Assembly (NCBI GenBank): GCA_905221615.1
Contig: CAJNDT010003246.1
Span: forward strand, 535,306 to 599,305
DNA: 64,000 nt
Origin: Symbiodinium sp. CCMP2592
Taxonomy: Eukaryota; Sar; Dinophyceae; Suessiales; Symbiodiniaceae
Direction: 5' to 3'
Positions 10,703-22,800 of this stretch are shown here, piece after piece. Position numbers and translations under genes: made by a program. The notes below the pieces were generated by a model that saw only the letters and a program-made list of their open reading frames with translations, did not search any database and had not been told where the DNA came from. The stretch's first letter is position 1. The number at the start of each line of letters is the position of its first letter.

Positions 10703-13012
10703 TGCATATTCCCACAAGGGGGACAATCTAGGGGCCTTCATAATTAGAATAGGATTTGGGTGTATCTTGTACTATAACTGTAAGAAGGAGCCCTCCCATA
10801 TCCATACAGGTCCATACATGTGCTGAAGCAGCCAACTTCGGCCTAACCTTGCCACGCAAGGCGCCGTCCTGGGAATGCCCGACGTTGCCCGTGAGGGGCA
10901 ACAGAAACAAGCACCAGCCTCAACCTGGCTCAGAGTTTCAAGCCAGGCCCTCCCCCCAGCGCCCCTTAAAAGAGCCCGCCCCCCTACGGCCCCTTTATAG
11001 TGGGTATGTTGGGTACATTGGAGGGTAGTTGGGAGGGCAAGGATGTGAAGTCGGATTAGGCCTTAGTGATGTTTTTGTTGGGGTGGGGGGGTTATAGGGT
11101 CCTGCACCCCCAAACCTATCATAGCAACGTTAACATGGGCCTTCATTGTGATTTCCTCAACGTGCGGGTCTTTGTTAAGGGTCTCAGTGTTTTCGGGAAA
11201 TGTTTGTTGTAAGGTGGTGCAACTGCAAGCTTTAGAACGGTATAATCTCATAGGACCCTTGACAGATGGAAAGGGAAGCCACCAGCATCGGCAGTGTTGT
11301 CGACGGAGACCTCGAAATCCATCGTCTTGCCTCCAGGCTCCGACCCAAAAACAATGCCCAAACCTGTGTAAGGCGCTTAACGCACGGAGCGCCAAAAGGT
11401 ATGCTAAGATTTAAATTTGAGTATAACGTTCTAAATGAGTGGCGGACTGAGGCGTTGGACAACTGTGTTCGGTTGCCAGTCTTTCCAAGTCTCCAGTAAA
11501 GCCCAGACCTCTGGCGAGATCTTGACAAGACGATGTTCCGGATTAAAGGCAGAAATTTATCCCGGCTTCGTGCTGATACCTATATATATACTATGTATAG
11601 CAGGCCAAACGTGGGATGCCTCGAAGTTCAAGGTGGCAAGCCTGAGTGCTAAAGCCAGGCACGCCAACAGTTAGGGTTTTAGGGTTTAGGGTTTAGGGTT
11701 TAGTGTACAGGTAAGGGTGAATTGCTCGCCGCGAGTGTGCGAAAGGTTTGCCTGGCGTGCACAGGTCAAACAGCTACCTTTGAGGTGCGTCAACTCTGTT
11801 TGCCTAGGCCTTGTCTCCCTGCAATCGTAAACAATGGAAAATAAGCAGGATTTTTTGGCAACTCTAACCCATCGCTCTTCCACCCATCGATCTGCTTGGC
11901 AGTCAGGTACTCCCTCCAGCCGGAACGGAGCTGTGCAGACGGTCTTGGCACCTGGGGTGCAGCCTCCTCTATTTACCATGCGCGAGTGGGATGCTTCCCC
12001 CAAACCCTAAACCGCCTAAACCCTACACGGCCCTAAGCCTCTTGCTTTTCACACTGAAGGGGGGTTCCAATCAGCTTCCCTCGGGATGAGGTCCCCAATA
12101 TGGATAGGTTTATGTGCCTTCTCGCCCCTCAGAGACATCATTCCTTGCCAAGGGTAGAGGGCATCATATGAGTGGTTGTCAAAATCATGGTTCCTTTTGG
12201 GGTACCCTAAATATTAGGTGCCGTATTATAATAAGGTGTAGCGACTGCTGTCGGACAAGTAGGGCTTTCAGGTGGATCGGCAAAACTCTGCAGATGCAAT
12301 CACCATATTAAATTTAGGGTTTAGGGTTTAGGGTTTAGGATTAAACTCCTCAAAAAGTTCGGCCGACATGATAGAACCTGAGGAAAGACGGCGGCACCAG
12401 GGTTCCGAAATAAGAGAGGCATTCGCATGCATGTCAACAGTGCAGCGGAACGAAACCAGTATCAACTTGTGTTATCCTTGCATCTGAAACCCTAACCCTT
12501 AACCCACTGTAGGGCTCGTAAGCGATGATGCGTCCAGCGTGCTTAAGGATTTTGGTTGAGCGCTTCGGTTGCATCACCCTAAATCTCCATGCACCTGTAC
12601 AGTATAGGCTTTTCAGGCCTCCCCATATAGGTACATTTCTCAACCGCATACTGCTGCCTATAATGCTTGCGAATATAGCTGCTGACATTTCTGCTCCCAG
12701 TTATACCTAAGCTTTAAAAGGTCAAGCGCTGAAAGGGAAGCATGTCCCCTTTGAGCTCAACATCGGAAAGCCCTCTACCTATAACAAAGCAGTCTGGACG
12801 ATTGCTCATGCTCTGCTTAATCGCCGTAAAACTAGCCCAAGCTATACCCGAAAACACGGTTCTAGTTTAGTTGGAGTATAGTTTTTTACAGTGGTTCGCT
12901 TGCCAGCCTCACGAGCCTCGAAGCATCCGCCAAGAAGGACGCAGAGCGTCACAGCAGCTGATTTGCTGAATTAGGAAAAGGCCATAACAAAGAGAAGAAA
13001 CAATCGAGGGAT
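10703..13012. other. Non-coding spacer with weak ORFs
   Basis: Telomere-type blocks lie at 11670-11705 and 12310-12345. Overlapping open frames at 11232-11528 (both strands) and 11686-12003 (minus) carry no recognisable motif and could be retrotransposon debris. No gene is supported. Confidence 0.4.
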
Positions 13013-13299
13013 TCAAGGAGGAAGGAGGTCCCAAGAGGGTGTGTAGTGGGCATTGGGGCGGCTCCTAGTCACAGAACTTCTATTCCAAACAGCAAGGCAA
13101 TGGCTGATTAAGAAACCCCAAACGACCTCAGGGAACCGAAAATGCCTACGCGCACAAATGCCTGCAGCGTTACCGCCGGTCAAACATCTTAGATGGGAAA
13201 TATTAGAAAGTCCTATCAATGAAACCCCGGCGGCCGACAACACTCGGACCGAATGATCTCTGAATCGCCGTGTCAGGAGGCTCAAGCGAACGTTTGGTT

Positions 13300-14361
13300 C
13301 TAGCAAGCCCTGTACACTCCCGAACTCAGCAACAAAGTCGTAAAGTCGTAAAGCAACTCCTGCCACGTGACTCTGCAGTCCGATACTTTGGGATCATTCG
13401 GAAAGTGCCATCTACACTGCGACCAAAACTCCAGCAAGTTCTCACAAAAGCGCTTGTTCGGATGTTTGGCCCAACCGAAGTCTTGCACACCAGAAGCCGG
13501 CCCTGGTACCCAAAACTGCAATCTAGAATACACCACCCAGTACGCTGGATATCGATGCCGCAGTGCTTGCCAAAGACTGCTAGAGACAGGCAAAGAAAGC
13601 CTAACATTGTCAAGAAAGGCTTGGTCAGTGGAGGAAGGGCCCTGACCCAAAGCACTCCGGCATTCTCCTAGACACCAGCTACGCTTAGTTCGGGTGCGGG
13701 TGAGCGGTGAGCAAGTGCAACATCTCTGTGGCGACCTATCAGACTTACCTTCGTCAAAAGGAATCTGAAGGAGGTTAAGGCGCCTACATAACGAGGCAAC
13801 AAGATGAGTCTGCAGATCTAAACCAGAAGAGATGTCACTTACTAGCGCTGCACGCTTTAAGCTGCACAGTTTGCGGGCTTCGGTTTTCGCGAGCTTGTCA
13901 ACTGCTTCGTTGTGTTTTGTGAACCAAGGCTCTTGAGAAGATGTCGACAGGACGTGGGCCTTTACCTTCCTTATAGAAACAAGATCGTGCCTACCATGGA
14001 CAGCTGTTGACACAGCATTCCACAAGTCAGCGTTGTCAAGCTTGCTGATCAAGGCCTTATCCCATTTATGGCGGCTTAGCCACCGAAAGGTGTTCACTAC
14101 ATATGCGCAATCGGAGACTATGCACAAGTTACCCTCAGACAACACCAAGGCTAAATACACGGCATGAATCTCGGCACGCGTAGAGGAATGATCGGATCCA
14201 GGGGTAACTTCTGCATAGTGTGTCATGCCGGGAAACACTACAGCTGCTGCGGAGCTTCTTGAGTATAGAGTTGCAGTGCAGAATGCAGGGTTTAGGATCC
14301 AGAATTCGAGCGGTCCGGGGCCACCCTCCATATAAACCCCCGAATGAAGGGATCGTAACAC
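13300..14361 (-). pseudogene. Retrotransposon RNase H fragment (decayed)
   Basis: An open frame of 353 codons on the minus strand contains RNase H motifs of reverse-transcribing elements: SSTRAEIHAVYLAL (second acidic residue), LCIVSDCAYVVNTF (third), then VKAHVLS and NEAVDKLAKTEA (His and the last Asp region). The usual first TDGS motif is not seen, and no reverse transcriptase lies upstream, so this is a 5'-truncated copy. The C-terminal 150 residues (Trp-rich, ending TWQELLYDFTTLLL) look like a retrotransposon tail. It is not part of the (GA)n-bounded element at 40-49 kb, which has no RNase H. Confidence 0.6.
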
Positions 14362-14488
14362 AGGGGTCCCCAGAAACGTAAATTTGCCACCACCCCCTTG
14401 TATAAATTATCACCGTCCTACGCCCTGAACCCTAAACCGTCCTTGAAAGGAGGATTTGAAGCTTTGAGGGTTTGGGGTTTAGGATTAC

Positions 14489-14490
14489 AG
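14489..14490 (+). promoter_or_regulatory. Candidate spliced-leader acceptor of the FAD oxidoreductase gene
   Basis: GGATTACAG|G precedes the ATG at 14518, leaving a 27-nt leader that itself contains TTTAGGG repeats. AG|G fits the acceptors of the downstream introns. Inference. Confidence 0.35.
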
Positions 14491-14517
14491 GTTTAGGGTT
14501 TAGGGGACCTTGAAGCC

Positions 14518-14723
14518 ATGCGCCGCAGCCACCGGGCAGTACTGGCTGCTCTCACCGCGCTGTGCGTTGGTTGCCTGCCAGCCTTCGTTTCCTGCGGAGG
14601 CTGCGGATTCTTGGAGCCTAAGGCCGAAAAGCGCCTAATTGGGGATTAAGGTTTCGTTTTGTGGTAGTTTAGAGTCTAGGGTCGCGTATATATATATATA
14701 TATATACATACATACATACATAA

Positions 14724-14757
<34 letters not shown>

Positions 14758-16887
14758 ATGTATGAGTGCATGTGTATGTATATGTTAGATAGATATATGC
14801 AGGTCCCCATGGCCTCCGCTCGACCACGTCCCGGTCTCTTCGAAGCGGAACTGCGCGGCGGGCCGGCAACGAGGACGCAGGCAAACGGGCTGTCGTTGCG
14901 GTTGAGCCCGAAACCGTAGCACAGGGTTTCCCAGAGGGCCTAAACCGTATTACAGGGCTTCCCAGAGGTCCATATAGGTACCTTGATCGTGGAATGTAGG
15001 GTTCTATAGTATCTATAGTAGGGGCAGTAGGGGTTACCACTATGATTTGGGAAAGTATTCCCCGTAACAATATCTAGGACCCTTTGGATCTGTGGGGTTT
15101 TAAGGTTCATGGGGCTTACAACAGGGTCTTTAGGCCTGGGGACCTATCTAACCCATGTAACCCAAGGTTCTATGTGGTTTGGTGGTTTGCAGGCGTTTTG
15201 GGATTTATATACGGGCTCAGGGTCCAGTGTGGCGCAGTTCCAATTTTTCGTTAGTTCCTGACCAAAAAACCAATTCGAAACCATGAACTATCTGAATAAA
15301 GCAGAGGTAGCCAAGAGTAAACAGCGGTCAGTATTGTCGAGATATATCAGTTGCTGCCAGAATGCAAGAATATGCTGGAAGAAAGAGGGCAGTAATTAGC
15401 CATGTGAGAATGCGAAACGTTTGACATGTAACTCCAGAGGGCCATGGGTTTTGAGGCTTGGGGCTTAGCAGCTAGAAAACCACTCGCTGCTTTTTGCGTG
15501 AAGAGTTCAAGATGCACCTACATGGGTAGTTCTGTAATTTAGTGTTCCATTTAGGTATTTCATTGCTTATCAAGGTGTCGTACTGTTTCGGGGATCAAAA
15601 TCAAAAAACAGACCCTAATTTAGGAGAACTGCCCACATCGAAAACCTGTCGTCCTCATCTGCATGTAGGATTTGCGGCAGCAGCTGTTTCCAGAGATTCA
15701 GACGGAGACCTGATCTTAGGGTTTATAAGGGTTCAGGGTTTCAGGATTGTTTTGGTTTAGGGTTTTAGGGTTTAGGGGCAAGAAGTACAGGCCCGTGCAG
15801 GGATGTTTGACGGTTTGCAAAGGCTTGATGGGCATAGCATGCTAACACAACATTCCGATAGTCAATGCAAGTATTCAGTACTTCAACAGCATAGCATGCA
15901 TAGGACTATATAGTGGTGCATTGCGGCGGCAGTGTACAGTACCGTGTTTTGTTGCATCAATAAGACTGGACCATCTATTCCTTCGTGCCTCGAAGCATAC
16001 CTTCCGTATTCTTGCTTACAGGGGGCCCTTTGCAGCTTCGTTTCGAGTTGAAGCAGTGAGGGCTTTGGGGTTTTGGGTTCACGGCTTTCGGTTCAGGGTT
16101 TAGGGTTTTATACACCCTTAACCTGAAATCCTGAACCCTAAACCCAAATATATAAAACCCTGAACCTGAAATTGAATCCTAAACCCTAAAGCCCAAAACC
16201 CTAGGGTTGTTTTTTGGGGGCTGAAGGCCCCCTTTGCAGAGCTCAGCGCAGGGCGCATCGTCATCTTGGGAGCCGGACTTCAAGGTGCAGCACTTGCCGC
16301 TCCCGCAGCATAATCGGGTTGGGGGGTTTGTAGGGTGCCCGACATTGAGATCTTTGAAGATGTAAGCCTGGGGCAAGCCATATCTGCCCCGGCTCCAGCC
16401 CCGCTTTTCAACTTAAAGCGGCAGGCGTGTTGTGCTGCTCCAAGCTTGAATCATATGGGCGTTCATCCGGGGGGCAAACCCTAAGCCCTGAACCCTAAAC
16501 CCTATATACCCTAAACCCTAAACCCCTGAAGCTTTCGAGCCTACTAATCATCAACTCGGCGAAATCCCAACCCTGAAGGCCCCAAGCAGCAAATGATTGC
16601 ATACTAACCTTCATGTGCCGCAATTCCAAACCAGGAATACCCTGTAAGGGAGTTTCCGAAAATGGGGCACCCTAATATATACCCTAATAGTAGGATCCTT
16701 ATTATAAGAACCCCAAAATAAGGTATCCCCAATTTCGTAAACTCCTATAAAGACTCCTATTACTTTCCACCGTTTGGGCTTGGGGTTTGGAGTCGGTTGG
16801 CCCGAATCTTTCGAGGCCTACTTCCTGACCCGCCGGGGAGTGAAGCCGGTCGTCGTGGAGCGGGACAAGGCGCCTGGGACAAGCCAT
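14518..16887 (+). CDS. FAD oxidoreductase exons 1-4: plastid-type leader and FAD-binding fold
   Basis: Exon 1 (14518-14599) encodes a signal peptide: MRR, then a hydrophobic [20 protein letters not shown]. Exon 2 (14803-14925) is Ser/Thr/Arg-rich like a transit peptide ([17 protein letters not shown]), then [12 protein letters not shown]. Together they resemble the bipartite presequence of peridinin plastid proteins. Exon 3 (16252-16295) carries [15 protein letters not shown], the GxGxxG loop. Exon 4 (16816-16887) continues [20 protein letters not shown], with the Glu that binds the FAD ribose. Donors are GC (14600), GT (14926), GC (16296) and GA (16888). The three acceptors are CAG|G, CAG|G and GAG|G, and all phases are consistent. 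Plastid location is inferred from the leader alone. Confidence 0.7.
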
Positions 16888-19800
16888 GAGCGGTGAGTTT
16901 ATCTTCCCAAACATGGGCGTCCTCTTCCCTGCAAACCCAGAATGGTGGTTTAGGGTTTGGGGGTATATCATCATAGTAGTGACCATAAAAGGGATACTGT
17001 TGCTACTACGTAATTCAGGCATCTACACGACTACATAGCGGGATCCCATGCGCTTAGACCCCCGCCATCCGACACGCGATGTCCTCAACCATCCCTTCCA
17101 AATGAAGATGTTGAGCCGGTTCACGGTTTTGGGGCTTTGGGTTCAGGTTTATCCTAAGCCCTGAAACCCTGAACCCGGTAAAACGAGCGACAAAATTCCG
17201 CACAGCAAAAGAGTCTCAAACTCTTCTGCTCTCCGGTTGTGAGTTTCAGAATGTAAGGGCCCTCAGTATGAAATCATACTGATACCTAGGACCTAGACCC
17301 GTAAGTAACCCAAAAGGTACTACATTCAAGGTTGAGTCTAGGTACATTACAATGGCCCGAGATTTCCCTGCCAAAAACCAAAACCCCTGAGAATCGCCCA
17401 AAAGACGCTCCGAACTGTGAAGTCTGAGGTGGCGGCAGCTGCTAGTGGGAAGCTGGGCAGATGTTTGAAGGCTCACCTTGACCATCCGGAACCTATTCTT
17501 GTGTACAGCCCGTATCCTACACTTGGGCTGCTTGTATTATGACCAAGCCAGCGAGGCTAGATAGAGGTCAGGGTAGGCTTGCAGGAGCCCGGGTTCTCTT
17601 TACGCACACTGTCGGCCACAAACTCCAAAGTAGGTTGAATGCATAGGCATAGTTCCACGAAGACACGTAATTTAATTCAGCACGAAACCCTTAAGCCCAG
17701 CACCCTCTGAAACCCCTACTAGTAGTCCCTAAACCTCCAAACCCCAAACCCTCTGAAGCCCCCAAGCACTAAAGACAAAGTGTAACCAATCCCGTCCGTA
17801 TTAATCTCGCCTCAAGCTCCAAAGTTATCCAAAGGTAAGGACTCGTGAGGCCAGATGCTCATGGCCAAAAGTGTTAGGGGCACTTAGGGTTTAGGGTTTG
17901 GGGTTTAAGCTTCACAGGTTTACAGGACCTGTTCCAAGTGTAAGGCTGCAATACAGGGGCGTGAATAGTCACAAACACTATTCCTTGGGGCTGGTCACTA
18001 TCATCAAACTGGATACTGAACACCCTGTTCCAAGTCTGAAGGCCCCTAAACCCTAAACCCCAACACCCTATTCAAAGTGTGAGGGGCCCTAGATTCAAGA
18101 GCATGCGTTGCCCAGAGAGCCAAGGAAAGGCGGTGGCTTTCTAGCGCGAGACTGGGGCGACAGTGTCCAAGTCGATCTCAGCAAACTATGCTTTGGGTTT
18201 CAGGCTTTGGGGTTTAGGGTTCGGGGTTAGGGCTTGGGGTTCTGGCTCTCTGCAAATAAAGATGAGAATGCTACGTGCATTTACGACGTGTAAGTAAGGG
18301 AACGGGGGATCATGCATCAGTGTGTGCTGGACTGCGGTAGAAGCTAAAATCCGTGCTGACTGAGGCATCACTCGCAAGCTGCACACTGTGAGCTTCAAGC
18401 TACACGAGGCAGGTTCGATCCGGCTTGGAACACCCGACATTTATGAACTACAATTATTATTGTTCTTGTGTCTATACACAGACTTATAATTGCGCATGCT
18501 ATATGGCAAGAGCAAGGGCACGTTTGTCGAGTGTCTGACATCGAGTTCTTGCAGCGTACACAGTGCCAGAATGCCAGAATGCAAAAGACGTCTGCAAGCT
18601 GTGCGGAGAATGGAGCTGAGGGTTACCTATAGTCTCCATTGTAGTTCCTTTTTTTGGTTAACCAAAAACTCCATTATAGGATCCTAACCATAAAATTGGT
18701 TAACCAAAAAAGGAACTACATTGGAGACTATAGGTAGGTCCAAGTTGAGCTCATGAGGATGATGTGCTTCGTCTCGTGTAGGCTGGACTCTAAACAGATT
18801 CCGCTACTTTGGGACCGGGATGAATGGAAATTCACCTTTGACTTTTGATGGTTGTGATGGTGATTCTAATACTGGTATTGCTTTGGTTGTTTCTAGTGTT
18901 GAGATGTTTTGCCAGGGTTCTTCCTAGGCACTTTGAACTTAGCCCCTAAATCCGAAACCAGAGAATCCTTTGCACAGGAATTGGCAGAGACACTGGGCAT
19001 CGAGTCCTACCGGAGCCTCGTGCTGCAAACAGGTTACTAAGATATGTCCGGAAGGATGGACGCATCTTTGCAGTAATTGGCTAGTAGCTACATGAGGAGC
19101 GCGTGCACATCTGTAAGTAGACTCTCTGTCTATCCTGTCCGTCTGTCCGTCTGTCTGTATGTACGTATGTATGTATGTGCATGTATACACATATGTTTTG
19201 TGTATACATATACATTGACCAATTTGTGGATGTTGTCGGATTTCTTTCTGTTCAGTTTCTCTCATTTATTTATTCACTCATAGAGTTACTCAGTTACTTG
19301 CTTGTGCACGGTCCCGGTCCAGGGCTTAGATCTGAGGGACATAAGAACGCCGTCCATGCACATGAGCGTGGGAGTCATGGTTCATTGATACACGAGCTGC
19401 CCAGACGTTTACACGGCTCATCCGTCCTGGCATAAACAGCAGCTTGAAACTTTGGTAACTAAAAGTCCAAGGTTCTGCTACACCCTAAACCCTGAATCCC
19501 AAAGCCTTATAAACCCTAAACCCCGGAAACCCCTAAACCCTGAACCCCTAAACCCTAAACCCTGAATCCCAAGCCCTTATAAACCCTAAACCTCTGAAAC
19601 CCCTAAACCCTGAACCCCTAAACCCTAAACCCTGAATCCCAAGCCCTACTTTGCTCTAAGAAAGGAAGCTGCCAGTCCTTTCTGCCGCTCCTGGGGCGCG
19701 AAGCGATCGCACCTCCGACATGTTCCCAAGCTGTGTTAATGTAGAGGCCTTACCTGGACCCTAAGGAACCTACCTTTTCAAGGTTCCCTAATATGATTTC

Positions 19801-22800
19801 TTTATATAAGTCCTGAAAAAGGTAGGTTCCGTGGGGCTAAGGTAACCATTATTAGAATAGGGTTACTTTAGGGGTTCCTTTAAAGAGAACCCTTTCATGG
19901 TTTCCTTGATATTTTAGTTATTACGGCCCCCCTACGTTAGTGCGTTGGGTTTAGGGTTTTGGGGTTAGGGTTTCAGGGTTTAGAGTATAGGGTTTAGGCC
20001 TTAGGGGTTTAGGATTTAGGCGTTTCGGGCTTAGGGTTTAGAGTTTAGGGCTTCAGGTTACTAGGGAAGGTTGCAGACGTTCCGGGCCTGAAGCTTTCCC
20101 TTACACCTCGGAGTCTTGAAGTGCTTGGCAAAGGAGTGCCAGCTTGAGAGCAGGAAGTGGACTTTTAGGGTTTAGGGTCTATAGGATTTAGGGTTCAATC
20201 GGGTCTTGCAGCACTGCGATGAGATTTGCAGCCGAAGTGACGGTAGTGAGAAGAAAATGAGTAATTATACTGCCGTTAGAAGAAGAGGACATTACTCTGG
20301 AAGCCCGAGGCCATGCAAACCCCCAAGCCACAGAACCCGAAGCCTAAACCCCACACTCCTTAACTCGAAAATCGCTCCGGCCTCACAACCAACCCTAAAC
20401 CCTTAAAACCCTAAACCCTTAACCCCTAAACCCTTAACCCCTAAACCCTAAACCCTTAAACCCTAAACCCTTAAACCCTAAACCTATAGGTGTCCTTGGC
20501 TGGACGGCGAAGTTGCGGATGTCCGGGTCATGGATCCCAATGGAGCACAGGCATCTGGGATCACCGAATTTTAGCGAAGTCTTGGCTCAATTAGGATTTA
20601 GGTTTTGGGGTTTAGGGGTAGGCTTTAATGTAACACCCATAGGCCTCAAAGTAGTTCCTGCTTGGGGTTCATATTTAGAATTCTATTAAGGTAATCCCAA
20701 AAAGGAACTACTTTGGGGCCTATGGGTACGGGGGTCTAACATTTGGAAAAACTATCTGCGTCTGCAACCTCCCCAGCCACTTGAACATATTGAAACCTGC
20801 CCGCTTGTCCCATGCTATGCTTGATTGTCTTGGGCGTTCCATATCACTGGTATCGACTATGCAAAGTTCCCTATTTTTTGATACTCCTGATTGCCAGAGC
20901 AAGACACAGGCTTATATGATGGGCTACTAAATCATGTCAGGAGGTTTGTTTCTCGCTCATGCCGCATCCCTTATTTGCAATCCTTCATTCAAGCAGGGAT
21001 CTATCTATCTATCTATCTATCTATCTATGCACCTATGTATATGTTATTGTAGGTATTTATCCGTGCATATATACACAGTCTCATGTAGAGGTTTGTAGTT
21101 GTGTATGTATGTGTGTATGTGTACACATATCAATATAGACATATATGTGTATATACATACGTACATGTATGCTGACGAAGCTTTCTGTGTGCGTGTTCTC
21201 ACATATGATCTACATGTCGGTGTCGTTGTTTTTTCTCTCTCTCTCTCTCTCTCGCCCCCCTCTCTCACGTCACTTCTCTCTCTCTCTCTCTCTCTCTCGC
21301 TGCCTCTCTCTCTCTCTCTCTCTCTCTCGTCCCCCCTCTCTCTCTCGCTCTCTGTCCCTCTCGCTCGCTCTATCTCCCTCTGCACAGACGCATCCATGCA
21401 GCATGCGAGGTAGCTCTTTGGAAGCTCTAAACTCTAAGCCCTAAACTTCCTAAACCCCAACCCCATGCAGCATGCGAGGTAGCACTTTGGAAAGCTCTAA
21501 AACTTTGGAAGTAGACCCTAACCCTTGAGGTAGCTCCTTTAGAGCTCTGTACGAAGCTGATGGACGCGGCAGTGGAAGCCGGCGCGGAGCTGCGCATTGG
21601 CACTGCCGAAGGCAAGGCATCCCGCAACTGGGTTGAGGACCCTCTACCTTTAGGTTACCCATAGGCCCCAAAGTAGTTCCTTTTGGGGGTTCATATATAG
21701 AATCCTATAAGGTAATCCCAAAAAGGAACTACTTTGGGGCCTATGGTTAAGCTTAGGGTGTAGGTTAAAATTCAGCGCTGAACCCCCGACCGATTTGAGC
21801 AGGACTGCGAGGTGTCAGATACTTAGATGGTTAGATAGGATCACTGATTACTGTATGCAAGAAACGGAGAAGCCGCACCATTCACTGAGGCTATAGCGGG
21901 AAGCTTCCGCGAGATTCGGCACCCCTAAGTGGATCTTAGTAGTATACTGGGCATGGTACAAGGACATCCAGAAAGAGCTAAAAAGACCCCGATCTCAGGA
22001 TTTATATGGAGGGGATGTACACCAAGATTCTAGTCAAAAGCATTAATTATCGTTCAATCAAACTAGTGGTCATTAGAGGTCTTGTTATATTGCAAGGTGA
22101 AATCTTATTCAGCATTTCCCGCGATCTGCAACTGCTTCTTTTTGGTGCAGTGATGCTGCTGCTGCTGCTGATGATGTTGATAACGAGGAGGATGTGAATC
22201 AGGATGTTTCAGCTGTTGACAACGCCGATGGCAACCATGAAGTGGGCGCGAGTGTGACGGTGAGGATGATCGTAGTCATGTGGGCCACGGCGGCGAGGGG
22301 AGTTCTTTGCGCCATGATTCGCCGATGTTGCTGCGGATGAGGATGAAGGTGAACTTGATTCGTTGAGCTGGTGATGACAGTGACGACGACGATGATGGTG
22401 GCGGTGATCGTGATGGTGAGGGTGTGGATCAGGGCCATAACGGTCGTGATCTTCGTGATCAGCCCTACGATGCCCTAAACCCGAATCCCCAAACCCTAAA
22501 CCGTGCTGATTTGGAGCAAGCCCGAACTGCCGTCATGTTTTCGACCAAAAATCTCTCTGCAGGTGTGGAAACTGCCGAAGATGGAGACATCGAGCGGGTC
22601 ACAGGCGTCATTGTCGACGGCGAGACCTTGCCGGCAGACAAGGCAGAGCTAACAGGTACATGATGCGGTACATGTCTACTGAATGCAATCGGACACGAAC
22701 CCTGCTGTGTTTCAAGCGTCGGTCCATGTGCCATGCACAGTTTGCGGGCTCACGCCATTCACAGACCTCGTGTGTCTTCAGATAGGTTCGGGCCCGGCCC

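Noticed and set aside
22424..22663. 79-codon plus frame taken as a whole gene
   Set aside because: Only 22563-22642 fits the oxidoreductase; the rest is intron with telomere-type repeats.
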